This document shows, piece after piece, positions 32,500-43,700 of a stretch of 64,000 nucleotides of DNA. The translations under genes were made by a program, and so were the position numbers. This DNA is from Ostrinia nubilalis (Eukaryota > Arthropoda > Insecta > Lepidoptera > Crambidae), in NCBI RefSeq assembly GCF_963855985.1, contig NC_087111.1, positions 9,057,001 to 9,121,000 of the forward strand. Direction: 5' to 3'. The stretch's first letter is position 1, and every line of letters begins with the position of its first letter. The notes beneath the pieces were generated by a model. It did no database searches, was not told the origin of the DNA, and saw nothing but the letters and a program-made list of their open reading frames with translations.

Positions 32500-35400
32500 G
32501 GGAACACATGGAGCCAAGGAGTGTCTAAGACTAATGAAAAAAAAAAACATCGTAATAAAAAAAATCCTTCCCTTAGAGTTAAGATAGCTTATCTTATGCG
32601 CGAACGCAACTCACCTAGTAAATCTAGACATCGTAACCATAGAAACAGACAAAATTATGATGTCAAACAGCTCTATAAAATGGTTCGGCTGCATGCTATT
32701 AGGTCGTGCGTTTATGAGTAATAAATCCAGGTGTCTGTATACGCTGTGCTGTGGACCTATGGAGGTGCCTATTAAGTCAGCGGTGGTCGAGTCTTCTAGG
32801 GGGAGCGTATGCGAACCATAAGGCCAGAACATGTATACAAGTATAATCTGTATTAAGGAAGGGCCTGGTATCTTGCTGTAGCAAGAGGCATAGCTATATT
32901 AGGATGTGGTGCGTATTTTCGAGCGCAAGCGAGCCTCAGAAGTTTTGCTATAGAATGAAGAGCATCACTATTTGCCAGGCCGCGCAAGGATGCGGTGGTG
33001 GTATCATTTTGGTCAGTTGTGGGCGGAGCTAGTTGAAGGGGAGGGGTTAGTCGAAGGGGCGGAGCTAAAAAGAGTGGTGCGTAACCGGCGTGGGATCCTT
33101 TAAGTTCGTGGGAGTCTCGACTGCGTTGCGGTTGAGTTGCGGCACCTACAGATGCTCCTATCCTGAGGGCTATCGTTTTTATACTTAACAGTTGGCACCC
33201 CTGGCGATTGACAGGACCTTACTACAGTGGCGCCATCTTGATGAGTGCAAATACGATAGTCCTCCTACCACCACTGTGCACGTGCCACTGTCTTCGCTAC
33301 TAGCAAGTGACAGGACCTTACTCTACAGTAGCGCTAACTGGTGAGCGCTAAAACGATAGCCCTCATTGAAGCTTGTTATTGGCTACTACATCAGCGCTCA
33401 TTAGGGCTACTCTAGCCATGTTTACCTGAGTCATATGAGGCAGCACTGTAAGAGTAAGGTACCTGTTATCTGTAGTGTATAGCAAGTGTATAGTGACGAG
33501 CGCGGAGGCCACGGCCAGCCCGCCCAGCGGCGGCGCGCGCCCGCTGCCGCCCGTCGGCAGGCGCACCAGCAGCGACAGCACCGGCTCGGGGCGGCGCGTG
33601 ACTATGTGCTTTAAAGTGAGGGACCTAGTGTCTAAAATGGTCCGGCCGCTTGCTAATAGGGCGTGCGTTTATGAGTGAGAGCCAGGCGTCCATATGCTGT
33701 GCTGGAGAGTCTTAGAAGTACCTATAAGTATGTCAGCGATGGTCGAGCTTTCTAGGAGGAGCGTACGCGAGCCACAAGGCTAGGCCGTCTATAAAGTCTT
33801 CATTAAGGAAGCGCTTGGTATCTTGCTGTAGCAAGTAGCAAGTAGCATTGCTGTAGCAAGATACCAGCGTAGTCCTTTGTGGGCGGACCCTAGGAAAAGG
33901 GGCGGGGTCATATTAAGACGCACTGCGTGCATGCGAGCGCAAGCGAGCCTCAGAAGTCTTGCTATAGAGTGAGGAGCGTCACTGCTAAGCAACCGCGCTA
34001 GATTGTAGTGGTGGTGTCTGTTTAGACAGCTGTGGGCGGGGTTTGGCGAGGGGGCGGGGCTATAAGAGCGTGGTGCTTACGGGCTTGCTGTGGAGAGAGC
34101 GTGGTGCTTTCGAGCTTCCTGTAAGTTACCTGGTTGGTAGTTTGGCAGCTCAGGAGCGCTCTTAGAGACCTGCACAGTTCTTCAGCTACCTGTCAGCGGT
34201 GGTGTGTGGTAGTCTCGAGCCTTTTGCCTTGGGAGTGCGGCACCTAGAGAAGCTCCTACCTGTCAGCGGTGGTCGGGGCGCTTGGCGGGCGCGGGCGGCG
34301 CGTGGTGGCCCAGCGTGACGAGCGCGGAGGCCACGGCCAGCCCGCCCAGCGGCGGCGCGCGCCCGCTGCCGCCCGTCGGCAGGCGCACCAGCAGCGACAG
34401 CACCGGCTCGGGGCGGCGCGTGACTATGTGCTTTAAAGTGAGGGACCTAGTGTCTAAAATGGTACTAGGGCGTGTGCTTACGAGTCACAAAGCCAGGTGA
34501 GTTATGGGCTGTAGAGTGAGGTATCCTTAATGTCTATAATGGTCCGGCCGCTTGCTACTAGGGCGTGCGCTTACGAGTCACAAAGCCAGGCGAGTTATGG
34601 GCTGTAGATAGTGTCTAAAATGGTCTGGCCGCTTGCTAATAGGGCGTGATGCGTATAAGAGGCACAAGGCCAGGCTGTAGAGTGAGGTACTTTTAGTGTC
34701 TAAAATGGTCAAGTCGCTTGCTACTAGGGCATGCGTTTATGAGTGACAGAGCGAGGCGTCCATATGCTGCGCTGAAGAGCCTTAGAAGTACTTGTTAAGT
34801 TAGCGACGGTCGAACCTTCTAGAACGAGCGAACGCGGGCCTCTGTAGATAGTTGTGGGCGGGCCCCTAGTGAAAGGATGGGGTTATATTAAGACGCGCTG
34901 CGTGCGTGCGAGCCTCAGAAGTCTTGCCATAGAGTGTGGAGCGTCACAGTGGTCGTGTCTGTTTAGACAGCTGTGGGCGGGGTTTGGCAAAGGGGCGGGG
35001 CTTGCTACTAGGGCGTGATGCTGTGTATAAGAGGCATAAGAGTAGGCTGTAGCGGGCTGTGTTACGGGCTTGCTGTGGAGAGAGCGTGGTGCTTTCGGGC
35101 TTCCTGTAAGTTACCTGGTTGGTAGTTTGGCAGCTCAGGAGCGCTCTTAGAGACAGCTGCACAGTTCTCCAGCTACCTGTCAGCGATGGTGCGTGGTAGT
35201 CTCGAGCCTTTTGCCTTGGGAGGGCGGCACATAGAGAAGCTCCTACCTGTCAGCGGTGGTTGGGGCGCTTGGCGGGCGCGGGCGGCGCGTGGTGGCCCAG
35301 CGTGACGAGCGCGGAGGCCACGGCCAGCCCGCCCAGCGGCGGCGCGCGCCCGCTGCCGCCCGTCGGCAGGCGCACCAGCAGCGACAGCACCGGCTCGGCG

Positions 35401-37137
35401 CGGCGCGTGACTATGTGCTTTAAAGTGAGGTGCCTAGTGTCTAAAATGCTCCGGCCGCTTGCTACTAAGGCGTGATGTTGCGTATAAAAGGCCAGGCTGT
35501 AGAGTGAAGTACCTTTAGTGTCTAAAATGGTCGCTGGCCGCTTGCTACTAGGGCGTGCGTTTATGAGTAACAGAGCGAGGCGTCCATATGCTGTGCTGGA
35601 GAGCCTTAAAATTACCAATAATGTCAGCGATGGTCTAGCTTTCTAGGGCGTGTGTATGTGAACCGCAAGGCTAGACTGTCTAAAAGTCCGAGCTGTAGCA
35701 TAATACCTTTGTAGACAGTTGTGGGAGGGTCCTTAGCAAGGGGGCGGGGCTGTATTAAGACGCGTTGCATGTGGGCGAGCGTAAGCGAGCCACAAGTTTG
35801 CTATATGACGATGAGCATTACCGCTGGAGCGCGAGTTTATGGTGGTAGTCTCCGTTTAGTCAGTTGTGGGCGGGGCTTGGCGAGGGGGCGGGGTTATAAG
35901 AGCGTGGTGCTTACGGGCTTGCTGTGGAGAGAGCGTGGTGCTTTCGGGCTTCCTGTAAGTTACTTGGTTGGTAGTCTTTAGCCTTGCAGCTCAGGAGCGA
36001 TCTTAGAGACAGCTGTACAGTTCTTCAGCTACCTGTCAGCGGTAGTCGGGCCTGTGCCGAGTAGGGCGGAGCAATTACAGCTTGTTTTTGACTGTTGGGG
36101 GTGCTGTAAGTTACCTGTTCAGTTGGGCTTTAGAGAGATAGGAGGAGGGGATATACATCCTATAGCGACTGCATAAGCTATCAGCTACCTGTCAGCGGTG
36201 GTGTGTAGTAGTCTCGAGCCTTTCGCCTTGGGAGTGCGGCACCTAGAGAAGCTCCTACCTGTCAGCGGTGGTCGGGGCGCTTGGCGGGCGCGGGCGGCGC
36301 GTGGTGGCCCAGCGTGACGAGCGCGGAGGCCACGGCCAGCCCGCCCAGCGGCGGCGCGCGCCCGCTGCCGCCCGTCGGCAGGCGCACCAGCAGCGACAGC
36401 ACCGGCTCGGGGCGGCGCGTGACTATGTGCTTTAAAGTGAGGGACCTAGTGTCTAAAATGGTCTGGCTGCTTGCTACTAGGGCGTGCGCTTACGAGTCAC
36501 AAAGCCAGGCGAGTTATGGGCTGTAGAGTGAGGTATCCTTAGTGTCTAAAATGCTCCAGCCGCTTGCTACTAGGACGCGATGCTGCGTATAAAAGGCAAC
36601 AAGGCCAGGCTGTAGAGTGAGGTACTTTTAGTGTCTAAAATGGTCGCTTGCTACTTGGGCGTGTGTTTATGAGTCAGATGGCCAGGCGTCCTTAGAGGTA
36701 CCTATATGTCAGTGGTGGCCTTCTAGGGGGAGAGCACGCGAGCCACAAGGCTAGGCCGTCTATAATGTCTTCATTAAGGAAGCGCTTGGTATCTTGCTAT
36801 AGCAAGATACTATTGTGGTCGGTTGTGGGCGGCTCTCGTCAAGGGGCGGGGCTATGTTAGCACACGCTACGTGCGCGCGAGCGCAAGCGAGCCACAGATG
36901 TTTTGCTATAGAGTATCAGTGGCGGTATTCGTTTATAGACGCTGTGGGCGGGGTTTGTCAAGGGGGCGGGGCTTTAAGAGCGTGGAACTAATCTTTAAGT
37001 TACCTGCGTGGTAGTCTTGAGCCTTTCACCTTGGGAGCGCCGCTTGGAGACTGGGCCGCACCTGGCCAGCCTGATTTAGAGAGATAGGAAGGGGGATATA
37101 CATCCTATAGCGACTGCATAAGCTATCTAGCTACCTG
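32500..37137 (-). repeat. GC-rich higher-order tandem array containing extra copies of the attractin terminal exon
   Basis: Units of roughly 0.8-1.0 kb share modules such as GTGTCTAAAATGGTCCGGCC, CTTGCTACTAGGGCGTGCG and GGGGCGGGGCT. Each contains a copy of the attractin C-terminal exon (minus strand PTGGSGRAPPLGGLAVASAL). Copies lie near 36263-36425, 35245-35405, 34258-34420 and, truncated, 33488-33600; the real exon is 37138-37334. The leftmost unit from 32500 has the flanking modules only. In the downstream copies the upstream sequence differs from the real exon (minus strand CACATAG then TCACGCGCCG), but still offers an AG acceptor in the correct phase. Confidence 0.8.
33154..33366. mobile_element. 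TIR MITE family S, copy 1
   Basis: GAGGGCTATCGTTTTTATAC at the left and AAAACGATAGCCCTC at the right are inverted repeats, with TTGACAGGACCTTACT repeated inside. A second copy is at 56396-56611. Confidence 0.8.
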
Positions 37138-40100
37138 TCAGCGGTGGTCGGGGCGCTTGGCGGGCGCGGGCGGCGCGTGGTGGCCCAGCGTGACGAGCGC
37201 GGAGGCCACGGCCAGCCCGCCCAGCGGCGGCGCGCGCCCGCTGCCGCCCGTCGGCAGGCGCACCAGCAGCGACAGCACCGCCGCGCGCCCGCCGCGGCAC
37301 GGTTCGAGAGCGACCGGCGCGGGCACGCCTGTGCCTGGTGGAAATAACATTACCGTTTATCAATACGATATGTAAACATAAATTAGCTTTTAGTGCTAAG
37401 ACAAATTCATATTGATGTGGGCTGTTTGTTACTACACAAACAAAAACTTCCTTTCGCCTGTTCGCGATAAGCAACTGAACAGTTTTCACAAATGAAAAAA
37501 TGGTTTATGAAAAAGATTTAGATTATTTCATTAAGGGTGGATTTGACCAAACAAAAGTAAATATTAATCGTCAGTTATTCGACATTTTGATATATTTTCC
37601 ATACTGAAACTGTCAATGTGCCAGTTATACCAGTTTTAGAAAGTGGCACGCTTACGTTGACGTTTATAACGGACCGACAAGCCGTGGACATAAACTGATT
37701 GACTTGAAAGACAATATTTATGGAATCATCATACATAACTACATTGCTATCGTATTAGTTGATAACATCATCGACAATACTGAATTTCGATCATTATTTG
37801 TCATATTAGCGCTTACAATAACAACTCGGTTTTCTCCACATCTTTAACCGACTAAATATTGTAAGCTTACCTCCTCCAACCCATCCGCGTTCTAACTCGA
37901 CGCAGACTTGACTGAATGGCCTGGAGGCCATCTGTTCCATTTCCACGAACAACCGCTGTCTTCTTCTGTATAAGTCGTATTTCTGGAAACAAAAGTATAC
38001 TCTATGATCAATCAGACAAAAATTCAAAGAATTCGTGCCGCAAACGAATGAGCACATTGGAAATAAATCTACGGAATTTGAAAAAATATTGTCGCTGAGC
38101 GACGAGAAAATCTGGATAAATTTAACTTTTTAAAAAAAAGTTAAGCTACAAAGCAAACTCTTAACCCGATCGTCTTTGTTTTAGACGGAAATTGTAGCTG
38201 ATTAAATTGTCCAGGAATTTTTCTCCCTTTTTTTGTATCATACTTCGTTTTCAAAATATCTAACGCAAAAAATTATTTGTTTTTCGCTATTTCAGGCGTA
38301 ACTTTTTCGTTTTCGACTTTCTCGAATAATTTGAATTGAATCCACAGGCTGGATGCAGGCCGCTACCAACCGTGCGATAAGGAAGTCATTGGGGGAGGCC
38401 TATGTTCAGCAGTGGACGTCCTATGGCTGAAATGATGATGATGAATCCACAGGCGTTTAATCCTTAATTAGGTGGAAGATGAGTTACTAAAAAACTTGTA
38501 ACACCTACTAATTGTAAGCCCATGTTCGCAAATAAAAACGATTTGATTTGAATAACTTAAAACCACTCACTTGCTTAATCTTCCACAGCGCAGCCGCCAC
38601 AAGCAACAGCAGCAAGAAACACGACGAGAACGTTATGAAGAACTGCTGCAGGTTCAATTTGGGATACTGCGAGAACGAGATTTGTATCCAGAGTGGCGGC
38701 CGAAAGTCATACACGTAGACGAAGAACGTGGTCAAAGTGACGTTGTCTTCCACGCCGAAGGAGTGCTCCGACTTGGCGAACCTGTAGTGGAACGTTCTGC
38801 GATTCATTACAAAGAAATAGAGAACGTTATTGATGTATAGTCTGGTCTGCGAGCACGTAGAATTTTGTCCAATGACCCCAAGCTACCCATCCTTATCGGT
38901 CGCGCATAATTATGTTGCTGTCGCGCTCGCACACTCACTGCTGCCGCCCGTCGCACAGTCGCGACAGCAATATAATTACTCGCGAGCGATAAGGATGGGT
39001 AGCTTGGGGTCATTGGACAAAATTCTACGTGCTCACAGACCGGGCTTTAGTAGGATAAAGAAATACAAATTTTCTCAAAAGTGAATTATAAAGCGTTTTT
39101 TTTTTTGTCTGATTTCAGCATGGTTTTCTAATAAAGGTAGGGGCAAAGTTATAATTTGTAGTTACTTCGCATCGTGAACAATATACAAAGAACGTGGTCA
39201 GAGTGACATTGTCTTCCACGCCGAAGGAGTGCTCCGACTTGGCGAACCTGTAGTGGAACGTTCTGCGATTCATTACAAAGAAATAGAGAATGTTTTTGAT
39301 GTATAGTCTGGTCTGCGAGCACGTAGAATTTTGTCCAATGACTCCAAGCTACCCATCCTTATCGGTCGCGCATAATTATGTTGCTGTCGCGCTCGCACAC
39401 TCACTGCTGCTGCCCGTCGCACAGTCGCGACAGCAATATAATTACTCGCGAGCGATAAGGATGGGTAGCTTAGAGTCATTGGACAAAATTCTACGTGCTC
39501 ACAGACCGGGCTTTAGTAGGATAAATAAATACAAATTTTCTCAAAAGTTAATTAAAAAAAGCGTTTTTTTTTCTGATTTCAGCATGGATTTCCAATGAAG
39601 GTAGGGGCAAAGTTATAATTTGTAGTTACTTCGCATCGTGAACAATATACAAAGAATGTGGTCAGAGTGACGTTGTCTTCCACGCAGAAGGAGTGCTCCG
39701 ACTTGGCAAACCTGTAGTGGGACGTTCTGCGATTCATTACAAAGAAATAGAGAACGTTATTGATGTAAAGTCTGGTCGCAGAACAGATAGAATTTCGTCC
39801 AATGACCCCAAGCTACCCATCTTTATCGCTCGTGCGTAATTATATTGCTGTCGCGCCTGTGCGACGGGCGGCCGCGAGTGATAAGGATGGGTAGCTTGGG
39901 GTCATTGGACGAAATTCTATGTGCTCGGCGACCGGACTTTAGTAGGATATAGAAATACACAAAATTCCTCTCTCGTAAACTCTCAAAAGGTAAAAAAATG
40001 ACCGATTTCAGCGTCGATTTCGATGAAGGTAGGGGGATTGGACAAAGAGGCAATGTTATAATTTGTAGTTACTTCGCAGCATCGTGACGGATTCGATTTT

Positions 40101-40767
40101 CGGAGCTATCAAAAGGTGCCACTTGTCTAGGGGGCTTGTCTATACAGATAGGATTTTCTATCTGATAAAATTCAAGCGAGATCATTAAATTATCGGGAAC
40201 GAATAGCGTTAGCCTCTCTTTTCAAGGTAATAGTAGTTTTAAAATAATCCGTGCAAAATTATCAAAATTTAGGTTTGGGAGGAGCACTAGAGGGGTGATA
40301 TGACGTGACTGAGCATACAAGTCTGTATAGTTCCAAAATACTGAACTGTCCTATGCATGACATTGACAGTGGGGCGCCACCGTCAATACCGGATCGCTGG
40401 TTCCGATTTTTGCCATGTTGGAAACCATATAGTAGAACGATGGTAGCGCCCCCCTGTCATTGAGTTTGGTGGGACAGTTCAGCGTGGGAAGACACTTCCA
40501 CTTTTACAATTAATATAATTAGGTTAAATAATAATGCTCACTTGTATCGGAAGTTGGTGCAGTTGACGTCACTGAACAACGTTCGCTCGGCGGGCTCGGC
40601 TCGCGTGCGCACTGTGAGATTCATTCGCGCGTGCGCCGAACATGTTATGCTGAAGTCCGCGTCAACGTCCGGTTTGACCGGCGCGTTCCGGAAATTAATG
40701 GCAGTCAAATGACGGTCTTCTTTCTTTGACAGGTTGAATGTGAATTGGTAGTCTACTGCTAGGTCAT
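37138..40767 (-). CDS. ATRN: Attractin membrane-proximal, transmembrane and cytoplasmic exons
   Basis: Exon 40542-40767 (DLAVDYQFTFNLSKKEDRHL, ending VNCTNFRYK); exon 38571-38796 (RFAKSEHSFGVEDNVTLTTF, then the helix FFITFSSCFLLLLLVAAALW and KIKQ); exon 37871-37982 (YDLYRRRQRLFVEMEQMASR, PFSQVCVELERGW); exon 37138-37334 (VALEPCRGGRAAVLSLLVRL, ending PAKRPDHR and TGA at 37138-37140). The tail exon is very GC-rich compared with its surroundings. Confidence 0.92.
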
Positions 40768-43700
40768 CTGTGAACATAGAAATTAATTTGAACTAAGTTT
40801 ATGTTGCAAAATAGCTCTTTGATACACCGCAGACTAGACTTTCAGTCGGTTGATAGTTTGGTCGGCTCCAATTTGTATAAGGAATCGGCCGACTAAGTTT
40901 GTAGTCTGCGGGGTGTCTTCTTTAACTTCATAAGAAGACAAAATCAATGTCGCTTTCGCCCCAGCAGCCCTTTAGCAGTCATATTGCAAACTAGCACCTA
41001 TCACAGGAGCATAAGGTACTCACAATAGCAAGCGCCTTTGTTGTAGATACCAACGTGGAAATGATTAAAGTCCGGTCGCCGAGCAGATAGAATTTCTCTC
41101 ACAGTGAGTGTGCAAGCGCGACAGCAATATAATTACTTGCGAGCGATAAGGATGGGTAGCTTGGGGTCATTGTACGAAATTCTACCTGCTCGGCGACCGG
41201 ACTGTAGACTATTATCGCAGCAGTCGCCCGCCAGTCCCTTAGTGATGTTATTTTAAACTCACACTTATTAAAAGAGCATAAGGTACTCACAGTAGCAAGC
41301 GCCCTTGTTGTAGATATCGGCGTGGTAGTGGTTAGTATTAGCACACTTGTCGCAGCGGTCACTCGCCAGCCCCTTAGTAGTGTTATTGCAAACTAGCTCC
41401 TATCCCAAAGTCATAAGGTACTCAGTAGCAAGCGCCCTTGTTGAGATGTCATCCTGGTATTGGTACATGTTTGTCGCAAATTAGCTCCTATCCTAAGGGT
41501 TTATGGTAGGTACTCAGTAGCAAGTGCCCTTGTTGTAGATGTCATTCTGGTATTGGTACATGTTTGTCGCAAATTAGCTCCTATCACAGCGGCATAAGGT
41601 ACTCACAGTAGCAAGCGCCCTTGTTGTAGATATCGGCGTGGTAGTGGTTAGTATTAGCACACTTGTCGCAGCGGTCACTCGCCAGCCCCTTAGTAGTGTT
41701 ATTGCAAACTAGCTCCTATCCCAAAGTCATAAGGTACTCAGTAGCAAGCGCCCTTGTTGAGATGTCATCCTGGTATTGGTACATGTTTGTCGCAAATTAG
41801 CTCCTATCCTAAGGGTTTATGGTAGGTACTCAGTAGCAAGTGCCCTTGTTGTAGATGTCATTCTGGTATTGGTACATGTTTGTCGCAAATTAGCTCCTAT
41901 CACAGCGGCATAAGGTACTCACAGTAGCAAGCGCCCTTGTTGTAGATATCGGCGTGGTAGTGGTTAGTATTAGCACACTTGTCGCAGCGGTCGCCCGCTA
42001 ATCCCTTGGTAGTAATATTGTAAACTCGCTCCTATCACGACAGTATAAGGTAGGTACCACAGATCACAGAAACTAAAGGGCGATGTGACAAGGGGGTGGG
42101 GCCGGTGTCGCAGCAATATGCCCAAAAACAGAACACATTGCTCGTAACAGCAATGATGACAGCAGCGACGTCATAATACTTGATTAATGAAAACTTGCAG
42201 GTCGTATCCGTCCGGAAACACCACAGACGACAGTCCATTCCACAGTTCGGTTGTACGGGGCTTTCTAGAGAAACGTACTGTTGTGGACTGCCAACCATCT
42301 ACCGTACTCACACTCACTCTAAGGTACTCACAGTAGCAAGCGCCCTTGTTGTAGATATCGGCATGGTAGTGATTAGTGTTATCACACTTGTCGCAGCGAT
42401 CGCCTGCTAATCCCTTGGTAGTGCAGTAACACCGGCCAGAGTCGGGCGCACACGACACAGCTTGCGAGTTGCAGTCACACGCTGCAAGGAAAAATTACGC
42501 ATTATGAGGGTAGTAGTGAATTACAAAAGTCATGGTTTAGAGTGGACATTAAATTAATAACCTGCAGATGACGTTTTTTTTATACAAGACAAGGCAGTTA
42601 TTTGACCGCAATCGCACCTGATGTTAATGCAGTCTAGGATGGTACATATCTGCCCTGTAAGTGCCTATTCACTCTCATTCATTTCAATTTATAAACAGAA
42701 TCGTTTGTGGCAACCCATACGGGTGTTACAAGTTAAGCTATAGCTACCGGGTGAGATTAGGTTTATTGAATAACTGCCTAGGTTGCAACTCTAAAAAATA
42801 CTTGCCAAGTTTCTTGCGCCGTTCCCTTTGACCAATGGGAATCAGTGCTAGAGTTACGTAAATAATTATATGACTTTTATTATTCTAAGATAAGTATATC
42901 GACAATTTTATAAACTCACGCTGACAAGAACCACCGTTCAATGGGTGGCCCCAATGGCCGGGCGCGCACGTGTCGCAGTGATCACCGATGGCTCGGCCAC
43001 TGCATGGCTGGATGCATCGCGCTGAGCTATCGCATATCGCATGTCCGTTACACTGGCACGCAGGACAGCGGGTGAAGTGCCATCTGGGGAAGGAATAAGA
43101 TCGATGAAAAAAGATATTTTTTAATCTGGTAACATCGGTGTGATCGGCAGACATATTGATAATTTATTGATGGCAACTAACAGAAGAGGTTACCAGCTAC
43201 TCAGCAGAAACAGTATTTTTGTTGCAGCACTGCTGTAGGCTTTTTTGCCCTGGTAAATGGCCTGTCTTAATACCTGCTGCCAGGGGGAAGCAGGTTATGT
43301 GAGCTCCTAACAAGCTCGAACCCACTAGAGGTGTCCTTCTGCCGCATAGTGGTCGGCGCTTTGTCAAATAGAAACGAGGAAGTTCAGCTTGATTTCACTA
43401 AGTTTTAAATCCAGCTGCATCAGCGTCATCAGCTAACATTTTGATGATTTAATAATTGAAACAAACAGAAGACGATACCAGCTACTCAGCAGAACCTTTA
43501 TTTTTGTTTCAATCCTGACGCAGCATCTGCTAAGGACTTCATTACGAAGTATGCGGTCGCTCGTTCCTCCCACGTTTTAAATCCAGTTGCATCAGCGTCA
43601 TCAGCAGACATTTTAACGATTTTGTCATCGAAACTAGCAGAAAAAAAAACCAGCTACTCAGCAGAACCATTATTTTAGTTGTAGCTTTGCTGCAAGTTTG

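Larger units (their letters stand above)
25324..33150. other. Gene-poor AT-rich intergenic region
   Basis: About 7.8 kb between the CAP start codon and the attractin 3' array. No exon with credible protein similarity was found on either strand; the ORFs are short and of biased composition. It contains retrotransposon tail debris (25380-25680), MITEs at 26366, 27341, 28449 and 29391, and a 14-bp hairpin at 31690-31734. Promoter elements of the CAP gene and poly(A) sites of attractin may be here but could not be assigned. Confidence 0.6.
38745..39775 (-). repeat. Three tandem copies of the 5' part of the attractin transmembrane exon with a MITE in each unit
   Basis: The acceptor GAATCGCAG and exon start (TFHYRFAKSEHSFGVEDNVT on the minus strand) are present near 38796, 39262 and 39729. 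Only the first continues into the full exon; the other two run out after ACCACGTTCTTTGTAT. Each unit is followed by a copy of MITE family P, and the unit length is about 465 bp. Confidence 0.85.

Noticed and set aside
33475..37375. Plus-strand frames with ATASPPSGGARPLPPVGRRT in several copies
   Set aside because: Antisense of the attractin terminal exon, high GC keeps several frames open.
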